Assembly (NCBI GenBank): GCA_017458125.1
Contig: JAFTGB010000025.1
Location: 1-42,656, forward strand
DNA length: 42,656 nt
Direction of reading: 5' to 3'
Source of the DNA: Prevotella sp.
GTDB lineage: Bacteria > Bacteroidota > Bacteroidia > Bacteroidales > Bacteroidaceae
Below are positions 6,089 to 17,726 of the stretch, in pieces (the first letter of the stretch is position 1; each line of letters opens with the position of its first letter). Under the pieces are notes generated by a model. The model was not told where the DNA came from. It searched no databases and worked only from the letters and a program-made list of their open reading frames with translations. Made by a program: the position numbers and the translations under genes.

Positions 6089-7000
6089 TTAGATAATCAG
6101 CAGACCTATGCTCACCAGGAGCCCGTAGACGAACATGTTGCGGGCCGTCTCGCCTAAGCATTCGTTCAGCCGCCGGTCGTAGTTGATGCGGCGCATCTTA
6201 ATCCACGTGTAGAAGTGCAGCAGCAGATAGAGGAAAGGCAGCACGAAGGCCAGCACATGGCCGTTCAACCAGAACACCACCCCAATGAGGCATGCCGCGA
6301 TGCCCAGCGCGAGATAGAGCCACTCGGTAGCCTCGCTGCCGATGCGCACCACGAGGGTCCGCTTCTCGTCGCGCTCGTCGTTATAGCGGTCGCGGTAGTT
6401 GTTGACGATGAGCAGCCCGTCAATGACGAGGCCGCAAGCCACCGAGGCCAGAAACACTTGCCACGTCAGCGTTTGCAGCTGAACATAATAGGTGCAGCAT
6501 ACGGGCACGATGCCGAAGAACAGCAGCACCAGCAGGTCGCCCAGCCCCAGGTAAGACAGGTGGGTGGTATAGAGGAAGCAGAAGACTACGCACACCAGTC
6601 CTACCAGTATCATCTCCAACCCGCCGTAAAGCACTAACGGCAGTCCTGCCAGACAGGCCACCACCGTGGTTGTCGCTATGGCCTCCTTCATGGCCCCCAC
6701 GCTTACCCATCCCTGTGTGCAAGCCCTCAATGGTCCTAACCGCGTGCTCTCGTCATCGTTGCCGCGGACGTAGTCAAAGAAGTCGTTGACGAAGTTGGCA
6801 TCTATCTGCATGATGAGTGCGAAGAACAGGCACAGCACTGCTGCTGTCCAGCTGAAGACATCGGTGTCCGACAGACGGATATCCGTCCATGCTAATGCAC
6901 AGCCGATCATTACGGGTACGGCAGCTCCGGTGAGCGTCTTGGGGCGGGCAGCCAACAGCCAGGCACGCGGTGAGTTCTTTTTGACAGCGGTAGTAGTCAT
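6089..7000 (-). CDS. menA: 1,4-dihydroxy-2-naphthoate polyprenyltransferase (MenA)
   Basis: 303 residues, UbiA superfamily. The enzyme attaches the polyprenyl chain to 1,4-dihydroxy-2-naphthoate in menaquinone synthesis, in the inner membrane. The start RAWLLAARPKTLTGAAVPV is typical of MenA. The first Asp-rich motif is at residues 72-80 (NDFFDYVRG, then NDDES) and the second near residues 195-215 (VNNYRDRYNDERDEKRT); together they bind the Mg-diphosphate of the prenyl donor. Eight to nine hydrophobic segments are visible. It lies 15 bp downstream of an HD-domain hydrolase gene on the same strand and is probably co-transcribed with it. No other men genes are in the window. Confidence 0.92.
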   Translation of the reverse strand: MTTTAVKKNSPRAWLLAARPKTLTGAAVPVMIGCALAWTDIRLSDTDVFSWTAAVLCLFFALIMQIDANFVNDFFDYVRGNDDESTRLGPLRACTQGWVSVGAMKEAIATTTVVACLAGLPLVLYGGLEMILVGLVCVVFCFLYTTHLSYLGLGDLLVLLFFGIVPVCCTYYVQLQTLTWQVFLASVACGLVIDGLLIVNNYRDRYNDERDEKRTLVVRIGSEATEWLYLALGIAACLIGVVFWLNGHVLAFVLPFLYLLLHFYTWIKMRRINYDRRLNECLGETARNMFVYGLLVSIGLLII

Positions 7001-7015
7001 GGCAGTAAAGGGGTC

Positions 7016-7654
7016 TTATTTCGTGGTTTCCTCCTTGAAAATGCGGGTGAAGACCTCGCGCATCTTCAAGGGCTGGGCTATCAGGCTGCGCAGCGTGTTC
7101 AGGGCACGCTCGTTGTCCGAGCCTTGTATCCAGAGACGGATGTAGCCGTTGACACTGTATTTCTCGTCCATGTGCTGCATGAAGCGTTGCCAGTGTCCCT
7201 CGCTGTTCATTTCGGGGTAGTTGGAGAGTCCGAACTGGATGGTGCGGCGGATGACGGTCTCCGGGTCAAGGTCACGGTCGGCCTCGGCTACTATCTTGCC
7301 GTAGATGCTGCGCGGCACCCGCGATGCCGAGGCACGGTGGTCCTCCACGGCCTCCCTCATCACCTTCAGCTGGTCGGCATTGAACCACCGCTTCAGCCGT
7401 GCGTCCTGTGTCAGTATCTTGCCGCTCGTCAGGTGGTGGATGGCACGGGGGCCTGAGAGTCCTAAGTCGTGGTAGGCGGCAATGGTGTAGGCCATGTTGA
7501 GGTCAGCACCAATCCGGCGTGCCAGGTCCAGCGAGCGCCGTATGACCCGTGTGGCATGCTCCATGTTGTGGGCACGGTCAAACTGGGCATACTGTGGCAG
7601 TATCTGGGTCTCCACAAACTCCACCAGGTCAAGCGAAGGATTCTGCGTCATCAT
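7016..7654 (-). CDS. HD-domain metal-dependent phosphohydrolase
   Basis: 212 residues. The HD-superfamily metal-binding pattern is visible as His29-x3-His33 (AHNMEHATRV), His62-Asp63 (AAYHDLGLSG) and a later Asp in AEADRDLDP. This compact form resembles the small HD hydrolases acting on nucleotides or phosphorylated metabolites. The substrate is not known. The C-terminal region (residues about 140-212) is basic and helical. The gene lies between the porin gene (48 bp upstream) and menA (15 bp downstream) on the same strand, but nothing links its function to either. Confidence 0.8.
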   Translation of the reverse strand: MMTQNPSLDLVEFVETQILPQYAQFDRAHNMEHATRVIRRSLDLARRIGADLNMAYTIAAYHDLGLSGPRAIHHLTSGKILTQDARLKRWFNADQLKVMREAVEDHRASASRVPRSIYGKIVAEADRDLDPETVIRRTIQFGLSNYPEMNSEGHWQRFMQHMDEKYSVNGYIRLWIQGSDNERALNTLRSLIAQPLKMREVFTRIFKEETTK

Positions 7655-7702
7655 AGTTTCTCTTGCTTCTTGTCACTTGGCTTCTTGTCTCTTAAAAATC
7701 TC

Positions 7703-10054
7703 TTAGTTGAAGAAGTTCCACGACACTCCGAAGCGCAGTATGCGGTTGTTCATCGGGTAGTGAGGGGTCAGGAATTGCATTCTGCTGCCCGAACCGGCAT
7801 TGACGTGGCTCATGGCCAGGAAGAAGCGTGCACGCTTCAGGTGCATGTTGGCATAGACGTCCACGAAGGGATATCCGCCCAGCTCAATACGGCTGTCAGC
7901 ATTGCGCTGGACAGCAAACTGGTTGAGCATAGGAACATAGTCGGGAGCTTCGTACTTGGTGAAGAAGGTGACACAGCCACCCAGCTCCACGCTCAGCACG
8001 CGGGCAATCTTGAACTTCAGAAACAGGTTGGAGAACACGTTCAGGGCAGGTAGCGGCAGCACGTTCTTGTTGCTGCTGTTCTGGTAGGTGACGACGTTCT
8101 CCCAGTTGAGAATGCCCAGCTGGAAGGTCTGGAAGAGCTGAGCAGTCAGCACATTGATGTTGCCGCTCTCCTGATAGACGTCAGCCGTCAGACTGCTACG
8201 GTCGTAGCTTTGCTTGTCAACGTCGTAGCTCATGCCGAAGTAGGTGTAGTTCTGTATCTCCTCCACAGCCACACGCAGCCGGGTGTTGGTCTTGCGATAG
8301 CTGAAGATGCCTTCTATGCGCGTGCGTGTCTCCTTGTCCAAGGAGTGACTCCACCAGAGGTGCTTGGAGTGGTAGTTCTCATGGAAATAGCTGGGCACAA
8401 GGCGGTGGAAGAAGGCTTTGGCTGCCAGTTGCACGGTGTCGCCGAAAAGCGGGAAGTTGACGTCGGTGCTGAAGTCGAGCTTGATGCCGCCGGCGGTTAT
8501 TCCTGACAGTCCCACCTCTCCGTAGAGGTTGAAGTGTAGCGTTTTGCCCTGCGTCTTCGTTATCTGTCCGCCTACGGTGAGTCCGTTGCTGGTATACTTG
8601 TTCATGTAGTAGGCTATGGAGTCACCCGTCAGGTCGGGCATCTGGTAGCTGCGGTACTCGTGTGCCACGAATGCTTTCAGCCCCGCTTTCATGTATTTGT
8701 TGAATCCTTCGAGCAGAGCTATGGCAAAGGTGTTCTTGACACTCAGGTACTTGTTCTTGTCGTAGATGGAATCCGCACTGTATGCCTGTTCGTCGTTCAG
8801 TGCATAGTACGTTTTGCCGTAGTAGTCGTAGGGGGCCTCGTAAGCCTGGTAGATGCGGCTGTGGTTGTTGATGTCGAGGGTGTGGATGAAGCTGGTCACG
8901 GGGACATATTCGTTCTTCATCGTGGCGTCAATAGAGTCCTGGCGTGCCTTGTCGGCTATCAGGCTGTCGGCCATTTCATGTGAGCTCACCTTGACTCGGT
9001 TGCCGCCTTCAGCAGTCTGCTCGGAGGCTGGCTCGTCGCCGGCAATCTTAGCATTGTCAGGACGCCCCTTGGGCCCGTCGCCTGCTACGGCTCCGTCTTT
9101 GCGCCCGGAGGGACGCTTGGTGTCAGCATTCTCCTTGGCTGCTTTCTTCTCTGCCGACTTCCGGGCAAACTGGCGGGCTTTGATTTCGTCGTCGCTCATC
9201 TTCACCTTGCGGTAAAACCCTAAGTTGTAGCGCTGGGTGAACAGCAGGTGCTGCGAGTTGTTGCGGTTCCAGTTGTGCGAAAGCACGGTAGGTATCTCGT
9301 TCTCGGTGTACTGCTCATCGGAGGATTCTGGGTGGGTGACGTAGAGGTCGTTGACTATACCTCCGCTCTCGGTGGCTTTCTGGTGGTAGAGTGAGCCGAT
9401 GAAGTGCATCTGGTACTTGTCACCACGGTAGGAGCTGAACAGGGTGGTACGGAAGTTGGAGAAATTCTGGTTGTCATAATAACCCAACGCGTAGTGGTAA
9501 TCCAAATCGAACCCCACGCCAAACCGCTTGTTCACGTTGACGGCGAACTTGGCATCCAGGTGGTCTTCACCGTTCTGCTTGTCGCCGCAAGTCTCGTAAG
9601 TGAGGTGGGTATAGGGCGACAACGTGTTGAGAAACAGGAAGTCGTCCGGTTCCTTGTAAGTGAAGCTGTAAGGCTGCGTGAAGAAGAACTCTGAGTGTTC
9701 AGGGCGGTCGGCAAATATGCGGTTCTCGCGTGCCGTGAAGTTGGTGCCCAACGTGTTGTACTGGCCGTAGATGCCCGTATTGTAGATGGTGTTCTGGTAG
9801 AGGTGCGACACGGTGTCTAATGAGGCAGGGCGGATGTCGCCGAAGCGCCGGTCAATGGTCCATGCCTTGAGTCCTATGGGGACCTCCTTGTTCTCCTTTA
9901 CCGAGTCACGGCGGTTGGGGTTGAAGTTGCCGTTGCTGCCATTCTCGTTGTACTGGCGTATGTTGCCACTGCCGTCCAGTTCGTTGTAGACCTGGGCGTC
10001 AAGTGCAGCTGTGCAGAGGGCGAACAGCAGGAGTACGAGTGGCTTTTTCATCAT
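7703..10054 (-). CDS. Putative outer-membrane porin (Porin_10-like)
   Basis: 783 residues with an N-terminal signal peptide (MMKKPLVLLLFALCTAALDA, then Gln). The body is a long series of amphipathic strands with alternating aromatic residues and ends in an aromatic residue (GVSWNFFN), as expected for an outer-membrane beta-barrel. The order of motifs (LKAWTIDRRFGDIRP, LGTNFTARENRIF, FFTQPYSFTYKEPDDFLFLN) is what I know from the Bacteroidota Porin_10 family. Residues about 285-370 form an odd insertion rich in Lys, Ala, Glu and Gly (KSAEKKAAKENADTKRPSGR), likely a large soluble loop. The start codon overlaps the stop of the upstream 55-residue gene (ATGA at 10051-10054), so the two are translationally coupled. 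Confidence 0.8.
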   Translation of the reverse strand: MMKKPLVLLLFALCTAALDAQVYNELDGSGNIRQYNENGSNGNFNPNRRDSVKENKEVPIGLKAWTIDRRFGDIRPASLDTVSHLYQNTIYNTGIYGQYNTLGTNFTARENRIFADRPEHSEFFFTQPYSFTYKEPDDFLFLNTLSPYTHLTYETCGDKQNGEDHLDAKFAVNVNKRFGVGFDLDYHYALGYYDNQNFSNFRTTLFSSYRGDKYQMHFIGSLYHQKATESGGIVNDLYVTHPESSDEQYTENEIPTVLSHNWNRNNSQHLLFTQRYNLGFYRKVKMSDDEIKARQFARKSAEKKAAKENADTKRPSGRKDGAVAGDGPKGRPDNAKIAGDEPASEQTAEGGNRVKVSSHEMADSLIADKARQDSIDATMKNEYVPVTSFIHTLDINNHSRIYQAYEAPYDYYGKTYYALNDEQAYSADSIYDKNKYLSVKNTFAIALLEGFNKYMKAGLKAFVAHEYRSYQMPDLTGDSIAYYMNKYTSNGLTVGGQITKTQGKTLHFNLYGEVGLSGITAGGIKLDFSTDVNFPLFGDTVQLAAKAFFHRLVPSYFHENYHSKHLWWSHSLDKETRTRIEGIFSYRKTNTRLRVAVEEIQNYTYFGMSYDVDKQSYDRSSLTADVYQESGNINVLTAQLFQTFQLGILNWENVVTYQNSSNKNVLPLPALNVFSNLFLKFKIARVLSVELGGCVTFFTKYEAPDYVPMLNQFAVQRNADSRIELGGYPFVDVYANMHLKRARFFLAMSHVNAGSGSRMQFLTPHYPMNNRILRFGVSWNFFN

Positions 10055-10218
10055 ACCTTGAACATTCTCAATGAGGCCTCGGCAAACTTGACGACCATGG
10101 AGACGAGTATGATGTAGATGCCCGTGTCCTTATGCCCGGTGAAGTAGAAGACAAGCCCGACCACGGCTCCCACCATGAAGATGATGTTCAGCCAGTTGCG
10201 TATCACGTTGACGTTCAT
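10051..10218 (-). CDS. 55-residue membrane protein coupled to the porin gene
   Basis: A short minus-strand frame (ATG at 10216-10218, stop at 10051-10053) encodes MNVNVIRNWLNIIFMVGAVV, then GLVFYFTGHKDTGIYIILVS, and ends in a basic helix (MVVKFAEASLRMFKV). Two membrane segments are visible. Both ends overlap neighbouring genes by 4 nt (ATGA at 10215-10218 with the DUF4468 gene and at 10051-10054 with the porin gene). That is strong evidence that it is a real, translationally coupled gene in a three-gene operon. Function not recognised; it could be a small inner-membrane partner of the envelope proteins around it. Confidence 0.8.
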   Translation of the reverse strand: MNVNVIRNWLNIIFMVGAVVGLVFYFTGHKDTGIYIILVSMVVKFAEASLRMFKV

Positions 10219-10838
10219 TTCAGCAGCATTTCAAACTTGTTGAACAAAAAATCCTTGCGGTCAATAGTCTTGCGGCGGAATTTGCCGGTGAAGGGCAACA
10301 GCCTGGTGTTCTTCTTGTTGACGGCTTCATCGTCGACTATCCACTCCTCAGCCTTCAAGCGCTGCGGAGAGCGGTTCTCCTCGTAAAGGTAGTGGATGCG
10401 GTTCATCATGACGTCCACCTTGCCGTCCTGGCAGTCTGCCTCAATGACGTAGTAGAGGCGCGTGCGGTCTAACACAATGGCGGTCTTTTTGAACACCAGC
10501 CATTCCTCGTAGCTCGCACCTAACTGGTGCTTGTCAGCGTCCGTCTTGACCACCATGCCGCGAATCTGGTTCTTCTCAGTGGTCATCTTCTCCAAATACT
10601 GTTTCAGGATGTCGTATATCTGGGCTGCCGACTTGCCCGGGGCCTCGATGGTCTTGCTGAAGACCACTTTGCCGCCTACTACGGGGACGGCTCCCCTGAG
10701 GTATTTCTGGTCGGGGTTGACCTTTGCTTCCTCTACTGCTTCCTGCTCCTCTTCTTCAGGGCGCTCCCAGGTGTTGTCCTGTGCCCACATCGACAGCGGA
10801 ATAAGAGCCAGAACGGTTATCAGAGTCTTTTTCATCAT
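10215..10838 (-). CDS. Secreted DUF4468-type protein
   Basis: I chose the Met-Met-Lys-Lys start at 10838 (207 residues) because it gives a proper signal peptide (MMKKTLITVLALIPLSMWAQ); an earlier start at 10874 lies on the promoter side and adds 12 polar residues. After an acidic linker (EEEEQEAVEEAKVNP) comes a domain around residues 45-165 with VVFSKTIEAPGKSAAQIYDI, WLVFKKTAIVLDRTRLYYVI and DVMMNRIHYLYEE. I associate this pattern with the DUF4468 (TBP-like fold) envelope proteins of Bacteroidales. The biochemical role is unknown. A CAAAAGTA box (TACTTTTG on the coding strand) at 10872-10879 may be its -7 element. Confidence 0.75.
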   Translation of the reverse strand: MMKKTLITVLALIPLSMWAQDNTWERPEEEEQEAVEEAKVNPDQKYLRGAVPVVGGKVVFSKTIEAPGKSAAQIYDILKQYLEKMTTEKNQIRGMVVKTDADKHQLGASYEEWLVFKKTAIVLDRTRLYYVIEADCQDGKVDVMMNRIHYLYEENRSPQRLKAEEWIVDDEAVNKKNTRLLPFTGKFRRKTIDRKDFLFNKFEMLLK

Positions 10839-10907
10839 GGGTTGTGTCTCTTTATTTGTTGGTTTTTCCTGCAAAAGTACGAATATTATTCGTCATAAGC
10901 ATAGAAT

Positions 10908-10935
10908 TTTAGTCTTTAATCTTTAATTTTTAATT
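10908..10935. repeat. Heptamer-periodic spacer after uvrB
   Basis: Four consecutive 7-mers TTTAGTC, TTTAATC, TTTAATT, TTTAATT end right at the uvrB stop codon. They belong to the same 7-bp periodic style seen in other spacers of this window. Confidence 0.7.
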
Positions 10936-12987
10936 TTATTTAAGTTCCAGCTCTTTCTGCAAGCGCAGTATCTCGTCCCTGTACTGGGCTGCCTGCAGGA
11001 AGTCAAGTTTCTTGGCAGCATCCTTCATCAGGCGTGTGGTCTCGGCAATACTCTTCTCCAGCTGTGGCCGCGTCATGCGCTCAATGATGGGGTCAGCAGC
11101 GAAGGCACCAGCGTCAGTTGAGCGTTGAGCGTTGAGCGTTGAGCGTTGAGTGCCGAAGGTGGCACGCTGCAGTTCCTTGGCATCGCTGGAGTCGCCGATG
11201 GTGAGCGAGGTGTTCAGGGCCTTGACTATCTGCTTCGGAGTGATGCCGTGTTCCTCGTTGTACTTCAGCTGTTTGGTGCGGCGGCGCAAGGTCTCGTCAA
11301 TGGTGAGTTGCATGGAGGCGGTGATGGTGTCGGCATACATGATGACTTTGCCGTTCACATTACGGGCAGCACGGCCTGCCGTCTGCGTCAAGCTGCGGTG
11401 TGAGCGCAGGAAGCCTTCTTTGTCGGCATCGAGGATGGCCACTAACGACACTTCGGGCAAGTCCAGGCCCTCGCGCAGCAGGTTGACACCCACCAGCACG
11501 TCGAAAGTGCCGTTTCTAAGATTCTCCAGTATCTTTACACGCTCCAGCGTGGTCACCTCACTGTGTATGTAAGCCGTCTGCACGCCGTGGTTCAGCAGGT
11601 ATTCCGACAATTCCTCGGCCATGCGCTTGGTCAGCGTGGTTATGAGCACGCGCTCTTTCCGTTCCGTACGCTGCACAATCTCCTCCATCAGGTCGTCTAT
11701 CTGATTTTCCGTAGGGCGTACCTCAATCTCTGGGTCAAGCAGTCCTGTGGGGCGTATGACCTGTTCCACCACGATGCCTTCGGCCTCCTGCAGCTCATAG
11801 TCGGCAGGAGTGGCTGAGACGTAGATGGTCTGATGGGTCATCTGCTTGAATTCATCGAAGGTCAGCGGGCGGTTGTCAAAGGCTGCAGGCAGGCGGAACC
11901 CATATTCCACCAGATTGGTCTTCCTGGCCCTGTCACCACCGTACATGGCACCAATCTGCGGTACTGACACATGGCTCTCATCGATAATCATGAGAAAGTC
12001 GTCGGGGAAGAAGTCAAGCAGGCAGTAAGGCCTTTCGCCTGCTTGCCGCCCGTCAAAGTAGCGTGAGTAGTTTTCTATGCCCGAGCAATGCCCTAACTCC
12101 TTGATCATCTCCATGTCGTACTCCACACGCTCCTTGATGCGCTGGGCTTTGATGCTGTCACCCTGCTCCTCGAAGAAAGCCACCTGTTTCACCAAATCGT
12201 CCTGTATCTGGCGGATGGCCATGTTGGTTTGCTCCTGGGTGGTCATGAAAAGGTTGGCGGGGTACAGCTTGTAGGCATCGTGAGCGGTCACGCGTTGCAG
12301 GGTTATGGCATCCAGTTCCTCAATGGAGTCTATCTCGTCGTCCCAGAACGTTACGCGCAGCACCGTCTCGTTGTAGGCCATGGCAATGTCTACCGTGTCG
12401 CCTTTCACCCTGAATGTGCCCCGTTTCAGTTCAATGTCGTTACGGACGTAAAGAGCAGATACTAATTTTCTTAACAGTACGTTGCGGTCGAGAATTTGTC
12501 CGCGATGTATTTCAATGATGTTCTCATTAAGAGCCATCGGGCTTCCCATGCCGTAGATGCATGAAATGGATGATACAACAACAACGTCCTTCCTCCCTGA
12601 CATCAAACTGCTTACGGCACGCAGACGCAGACGGTCTATCTCTTCGTTGATAGCCAGGTCTTTTTCTATATACGTGTCCGTAGTGGGCAGATAGGCTTCA
12701 GGTTGATAGTAGTCATAATAGCTGACATAATACTCTACGGCGTTTTCGGGAAAGAAACCTTTCATTTCCTCATACAGCTGAGCTGCCAGTGTCTTGTTGT
12801 GCGACAGGATGAGGGTGGGGCGGTTCACGTTGGCAATGACGTTGGCCACGGTGAATGTCTTGCCGGAGCCAGTCACACCTAACAGCACCTGTGCTTTGTC
12901 ACCCCGCAGCAGGCCGTCCGTGAGTTGGCGGATAGCCTCTGGCTGGTCGCCCGTAGGTTTGTATTTTGATGTTAATTTGAAGTTCAT
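10936..12987 (-). CDS. uvrB: UvrABC excinuclease subunit B
   Basis: 683 residues from the ATG at 12987 (MNFKLTSKYKPTGDQPEAIR); an alternative TTG start three codons upstream is unlikely. UvrB is the damage-verifying helicase-like subunit of nucleotide excision repair. Seen here: Walker A GVTGSGKT, the beta-hairpin region with YYDYYQPEAYLP, the DESHVS box, the SATPADYE region, LREGLDLPEVSLVAILDADK with QTAGRAARN, and a C-terminal UVR domain that binds UvrC. Just before the UVR domain a linker reads STLNAQRSTLNAQRST. It is encoded by a 7-bp tandem repeat (11117-11150), an insertion I do not expect in UvrB. Confidence 0.97.
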   Translation of the reverse strand: MNFKLTSKYKPTGDQPEAIRQLTDGLLRGDKAQVLLGVTGSGKTFTVANVIANVNRPTLILSHNKTLAAQLYEEMKGFFPENAVEYYVSYYDYYQPEAYLPTTDTYIEKDLAINEEIDRLRLRAVSSLMSGRKDVVVVSSISCIYGMGSPMALNENIIEIHRGQILDRNVLLRKLVSALYVRNDIELKRGTFRVKGDTVDIAMAYNETVLRVTFWDDEIDSIEELDAITLQRVTAHDAYKLYPANLFMTTQEQTNMAIRQIQDDLVKQVAFFEEQGDSIKAQRIKERVEYDMEMIKELGHCSGIENYSRYFDGRQAGERPYCLLDFFPDDFLMIIDESHVSVPQIGAMYGGDRARKTNLVEYGFRLPAAFDNRPLTFDEFKQMTHQTIYVSATPADYELQEAEGIVVEQVIRPTGLLDPEIEVRPTENQIDDLMEEIVQRTERKERVLITTLTKRMAEELSEYLLNHGVQTAYIHSEVTTLERVKILENLRNGTFDVLVGVNLLREGLDLPEVSLVAILDADKEGFLRSHRSLTQTAGRAARNVNGKVIMYADTITASMQLTIDETLRRRTKQLKYNEEHGITPKQIVKALNTSLTIGDSSDAKELQRATFGTQRSTLNAQRSTDAGAFAADPIIERMTRPQLEKSIAETTRLMKDAAKKLDFLQAAQYRDEILRLQKELELK
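11117..11150. repeat. Heptamer tandem repeat inside uvrB
   Basis: GTTGAGC is repeated four times plus a partial fifth copy. Because 7 is not a multiple of 3, the translation cycles every 21 bp, giving the peptide repeat STLNAQR. The frame is preserved overall. Confidence 0.95.
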
Positions 12988-13052
12988 GGCCTGCAAAAGT
13001 ACAAAATAAATGATAATTGGCCATTGCTAATTGATAATTTTTATAAAAATCC

Positions 13053-13083
13053 TTTGCTTTTCAGTGGAAAATGCGTACTTTTG
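13053..13083 (+). promoter_or_regulatory. Promoter of the bamD-rpoZ operon
   Basis: TTTG at 13053-13056 and TACTTTTG at 13076-13083 are 19 nt apart, a good Bacteroidota promoter. The bamD ATG follows at 13104 (or GTG 13101). Overlapping sequence also contains a CAAAAGTA box for the divergent uvrB gene at 12994-13001. Confidence 0.75.
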
Positions 13084-13100
13084 CACTCCAAAATTAATAT

Positions 13101-13931
13101 GTGATGAATAGAAACTGTGGTTTGGCCCTCTTGTTGGTCATCCTGTTGTCAGGATGTGCCACTCAGTTCAATAATGTTTTCAAGTCGGCTGACAATTCCT
13201 ACAAATACGAATATGCCAAGGAGTGCTTTGCCATGGGCAAGTTCTCGCAGGCCGTCTCGCTGCTCTCAGAACTCGTTACCCTCCAGAAAGGCAGGACGAC
13301 AGCTCAGGAGAGCCTATACATGCTTGGCATGGCGCAATATGGCAACAGAGACTTCGAGGCTGCCAGTGCCACCTTCCGTAAGTATTTCTCCAGCTATCCC
13401 AAGGGCGACTTTGCCGAACAGGCCTCATTCTACGTCGGCCAGTCTCTATTCCAGAGCATGCCTGACCCCCGTTTGGACCAGACGGCCACGGTGGGTGCCA
13501 TCAATGCCTACCAGAACTTTATGGATTTCTATCCCGACTCTCCACTGCGTGAGACGGCCCAACAGCGGTTGTTTATCCTGCAGGACAATCTGGTTATGAA
13601 GGAGTATTTGTCTGCGGAGCTGTATTACCACTTAGGCGGATATTTCGGCAACATCAACGCCAATACGGAGTCGAACTACGAGTCGTGCATCATCACTGCT
13701 CAGAATGCCCTGAAGGCCTATCCCTACACCAGCATGCGTGAAAAATTCTCCATTCTCATCATGAAGAGCAAGTACGAACTGGCCAACAACAGTTCGGAGG
13801 AGAAGCGTGTGGAGCGCTTCCGTGAAGCCGAGGATGAGTGTTACGGTTTTCTGAACGAGTTTCCGGAGTCAAGCGAATGCAAGACGGCAGAAAAGTACAT
13901 AGCCCGCTGCAAGAAGATTACTGGAGACTGA
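13101..13931 (+). CDS. bamD: Outer-membrane assembly lipoprotein BamD
   Basis: 276 residues. The N-terminus is a lipoprotein signal (GLALLLVILLSG then Cys19, lipobox LLSGC), so the protein is anchored in the outer membrane facing the periplasm. The body is a run of TPR-like helical repeats: YAKECFAMGKFSQAVSLLSE, ESLYMLGMAQYGNRDFEAAS, TFRKYFSSYPKGDFAEQASF, and a C-terminal repeat near YGFLNEFPESSECKTAEKYI. This matches BamD (YfiO), the essential partner of BamA in beta-barrel insertion. The gene starts an operon with rpoZ and DUF4293, an order familiar from Bacteroidota. The GTG at 13101 or the ATG at 13104 may be the start. Confidence 0.9.
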   Translation: MMNRNCGLALLLVILLSGCATQFNNVFKSADNSYKYEYAKECFAMGKFSQAVSLLSELVTLQKGRTTAQESLYMLGMAQYGNRDFEAASATFRKYFSSYPKGDFAEQASFYVGQSLFQSMPDPRLDQTATVGAINAYQNFMDFYPDSPLRETAQQRLFILQDNLVMKEYLSAELYYHLGGYFGNINANTESNYESCIITAQNALKAYPYTSMREKFSILIMKSKYELANNSSEEKRVERFREAEDECYGFLNEFPESSECKTAEKYIARCKKITGD

Positions 13932-14012
13932 AGGATTTAAGAATGAAGAGTTAAGATTAGTGTTGTCGCTGCGCGATTAAGAATAGAAGAATTTAGAATT
14001 AACATAAAATAA
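13932..14012. repeat. Heptamer-periodic spacer between bamD and rpoZ
   Basis: Two runs with 7-bp spacing are visible: GATTTAA, GAATGAA, GAGTTAA, GATTAG near 13934-13960, and GATTAAG, AATAGAA, GAATTTA, GAATTAA near 13976-14004. No gene is present. Confidence 0.55.
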
Positions 14013-14354
14013 ATGGATTACAAAAAGTCAAAAGCACCGGTGAATACGGTCACCCGCAACATTATGGACCTGTGTAAGGATACAGGTAACATCTATGAGA
14101 GTGTAGCAATCATCTCGAAGCGCGCCAACCAGATTAGTGTTCAGATTAAAGAAGACCTGAGCAAGAAGCTGGCCGAGTTCGCATCCTACAACGATTCCTT
14201 AGAAGAGGTGTTTGAGAATCGCGAACAGATAGAGATATCCCGCTATTACGAGAAACTGCCCAAACCCTCGCTGCTGGCTACTCAGGAGTTTGTGGAAGAC
14301 AAGATTTATTGGCGTGACCCTCAGTTGGCTCCTGTTGAAGAAGAACATGCCTGA
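14013..14354 (+). CDS. rpoZ: RNA polymerase omega subunit, Bacteroidota form
   Basis: 113 residues. It starts MDYKKSKAPVNTVTRNIMDL and continues with the omega/Rpb6 helix region GNIYESVAIISKRANQISVQ, where the conserved Ala-Asn-Gln-Ile segment is the omega signature. The C-terminal half (SYNDSLEEVFENREQIEISR ... ATQEFVEDKIYWR) is the extension found in Bacteroidota omega proteins. It supports assembly of RNA polymerase by clamping the beta-prime subunit. It follows bamD by 81 bp and is separated from the DUF4293 gene by only 3 bp. Confidence 0.85.
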   Translation: MDYKKSKAPVNTVTRNIMDLCKDTGNIYESVAIISKRANQISVQIKEDLSKKLAEFASYNDSLEEVFENREQIEISRYYEKLPKPSLLATQEFVEDKIYWRDPQLAPVEEEHA

Positions 14355-14357
14355 GCC

Positions 14358-17713
<3,356 letters not shown>

Positions 17714-17726
17714 CAGCTTTCTGCTT

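Noticed and set aside
10936-12996. TTG start of uvrB three codons before the chosen ATG
   Set aside because: The ATG gives the usual UvrB N-terminus MNFKLTSKY, and the TTG is part of a TACTTTTG promoter-like box.
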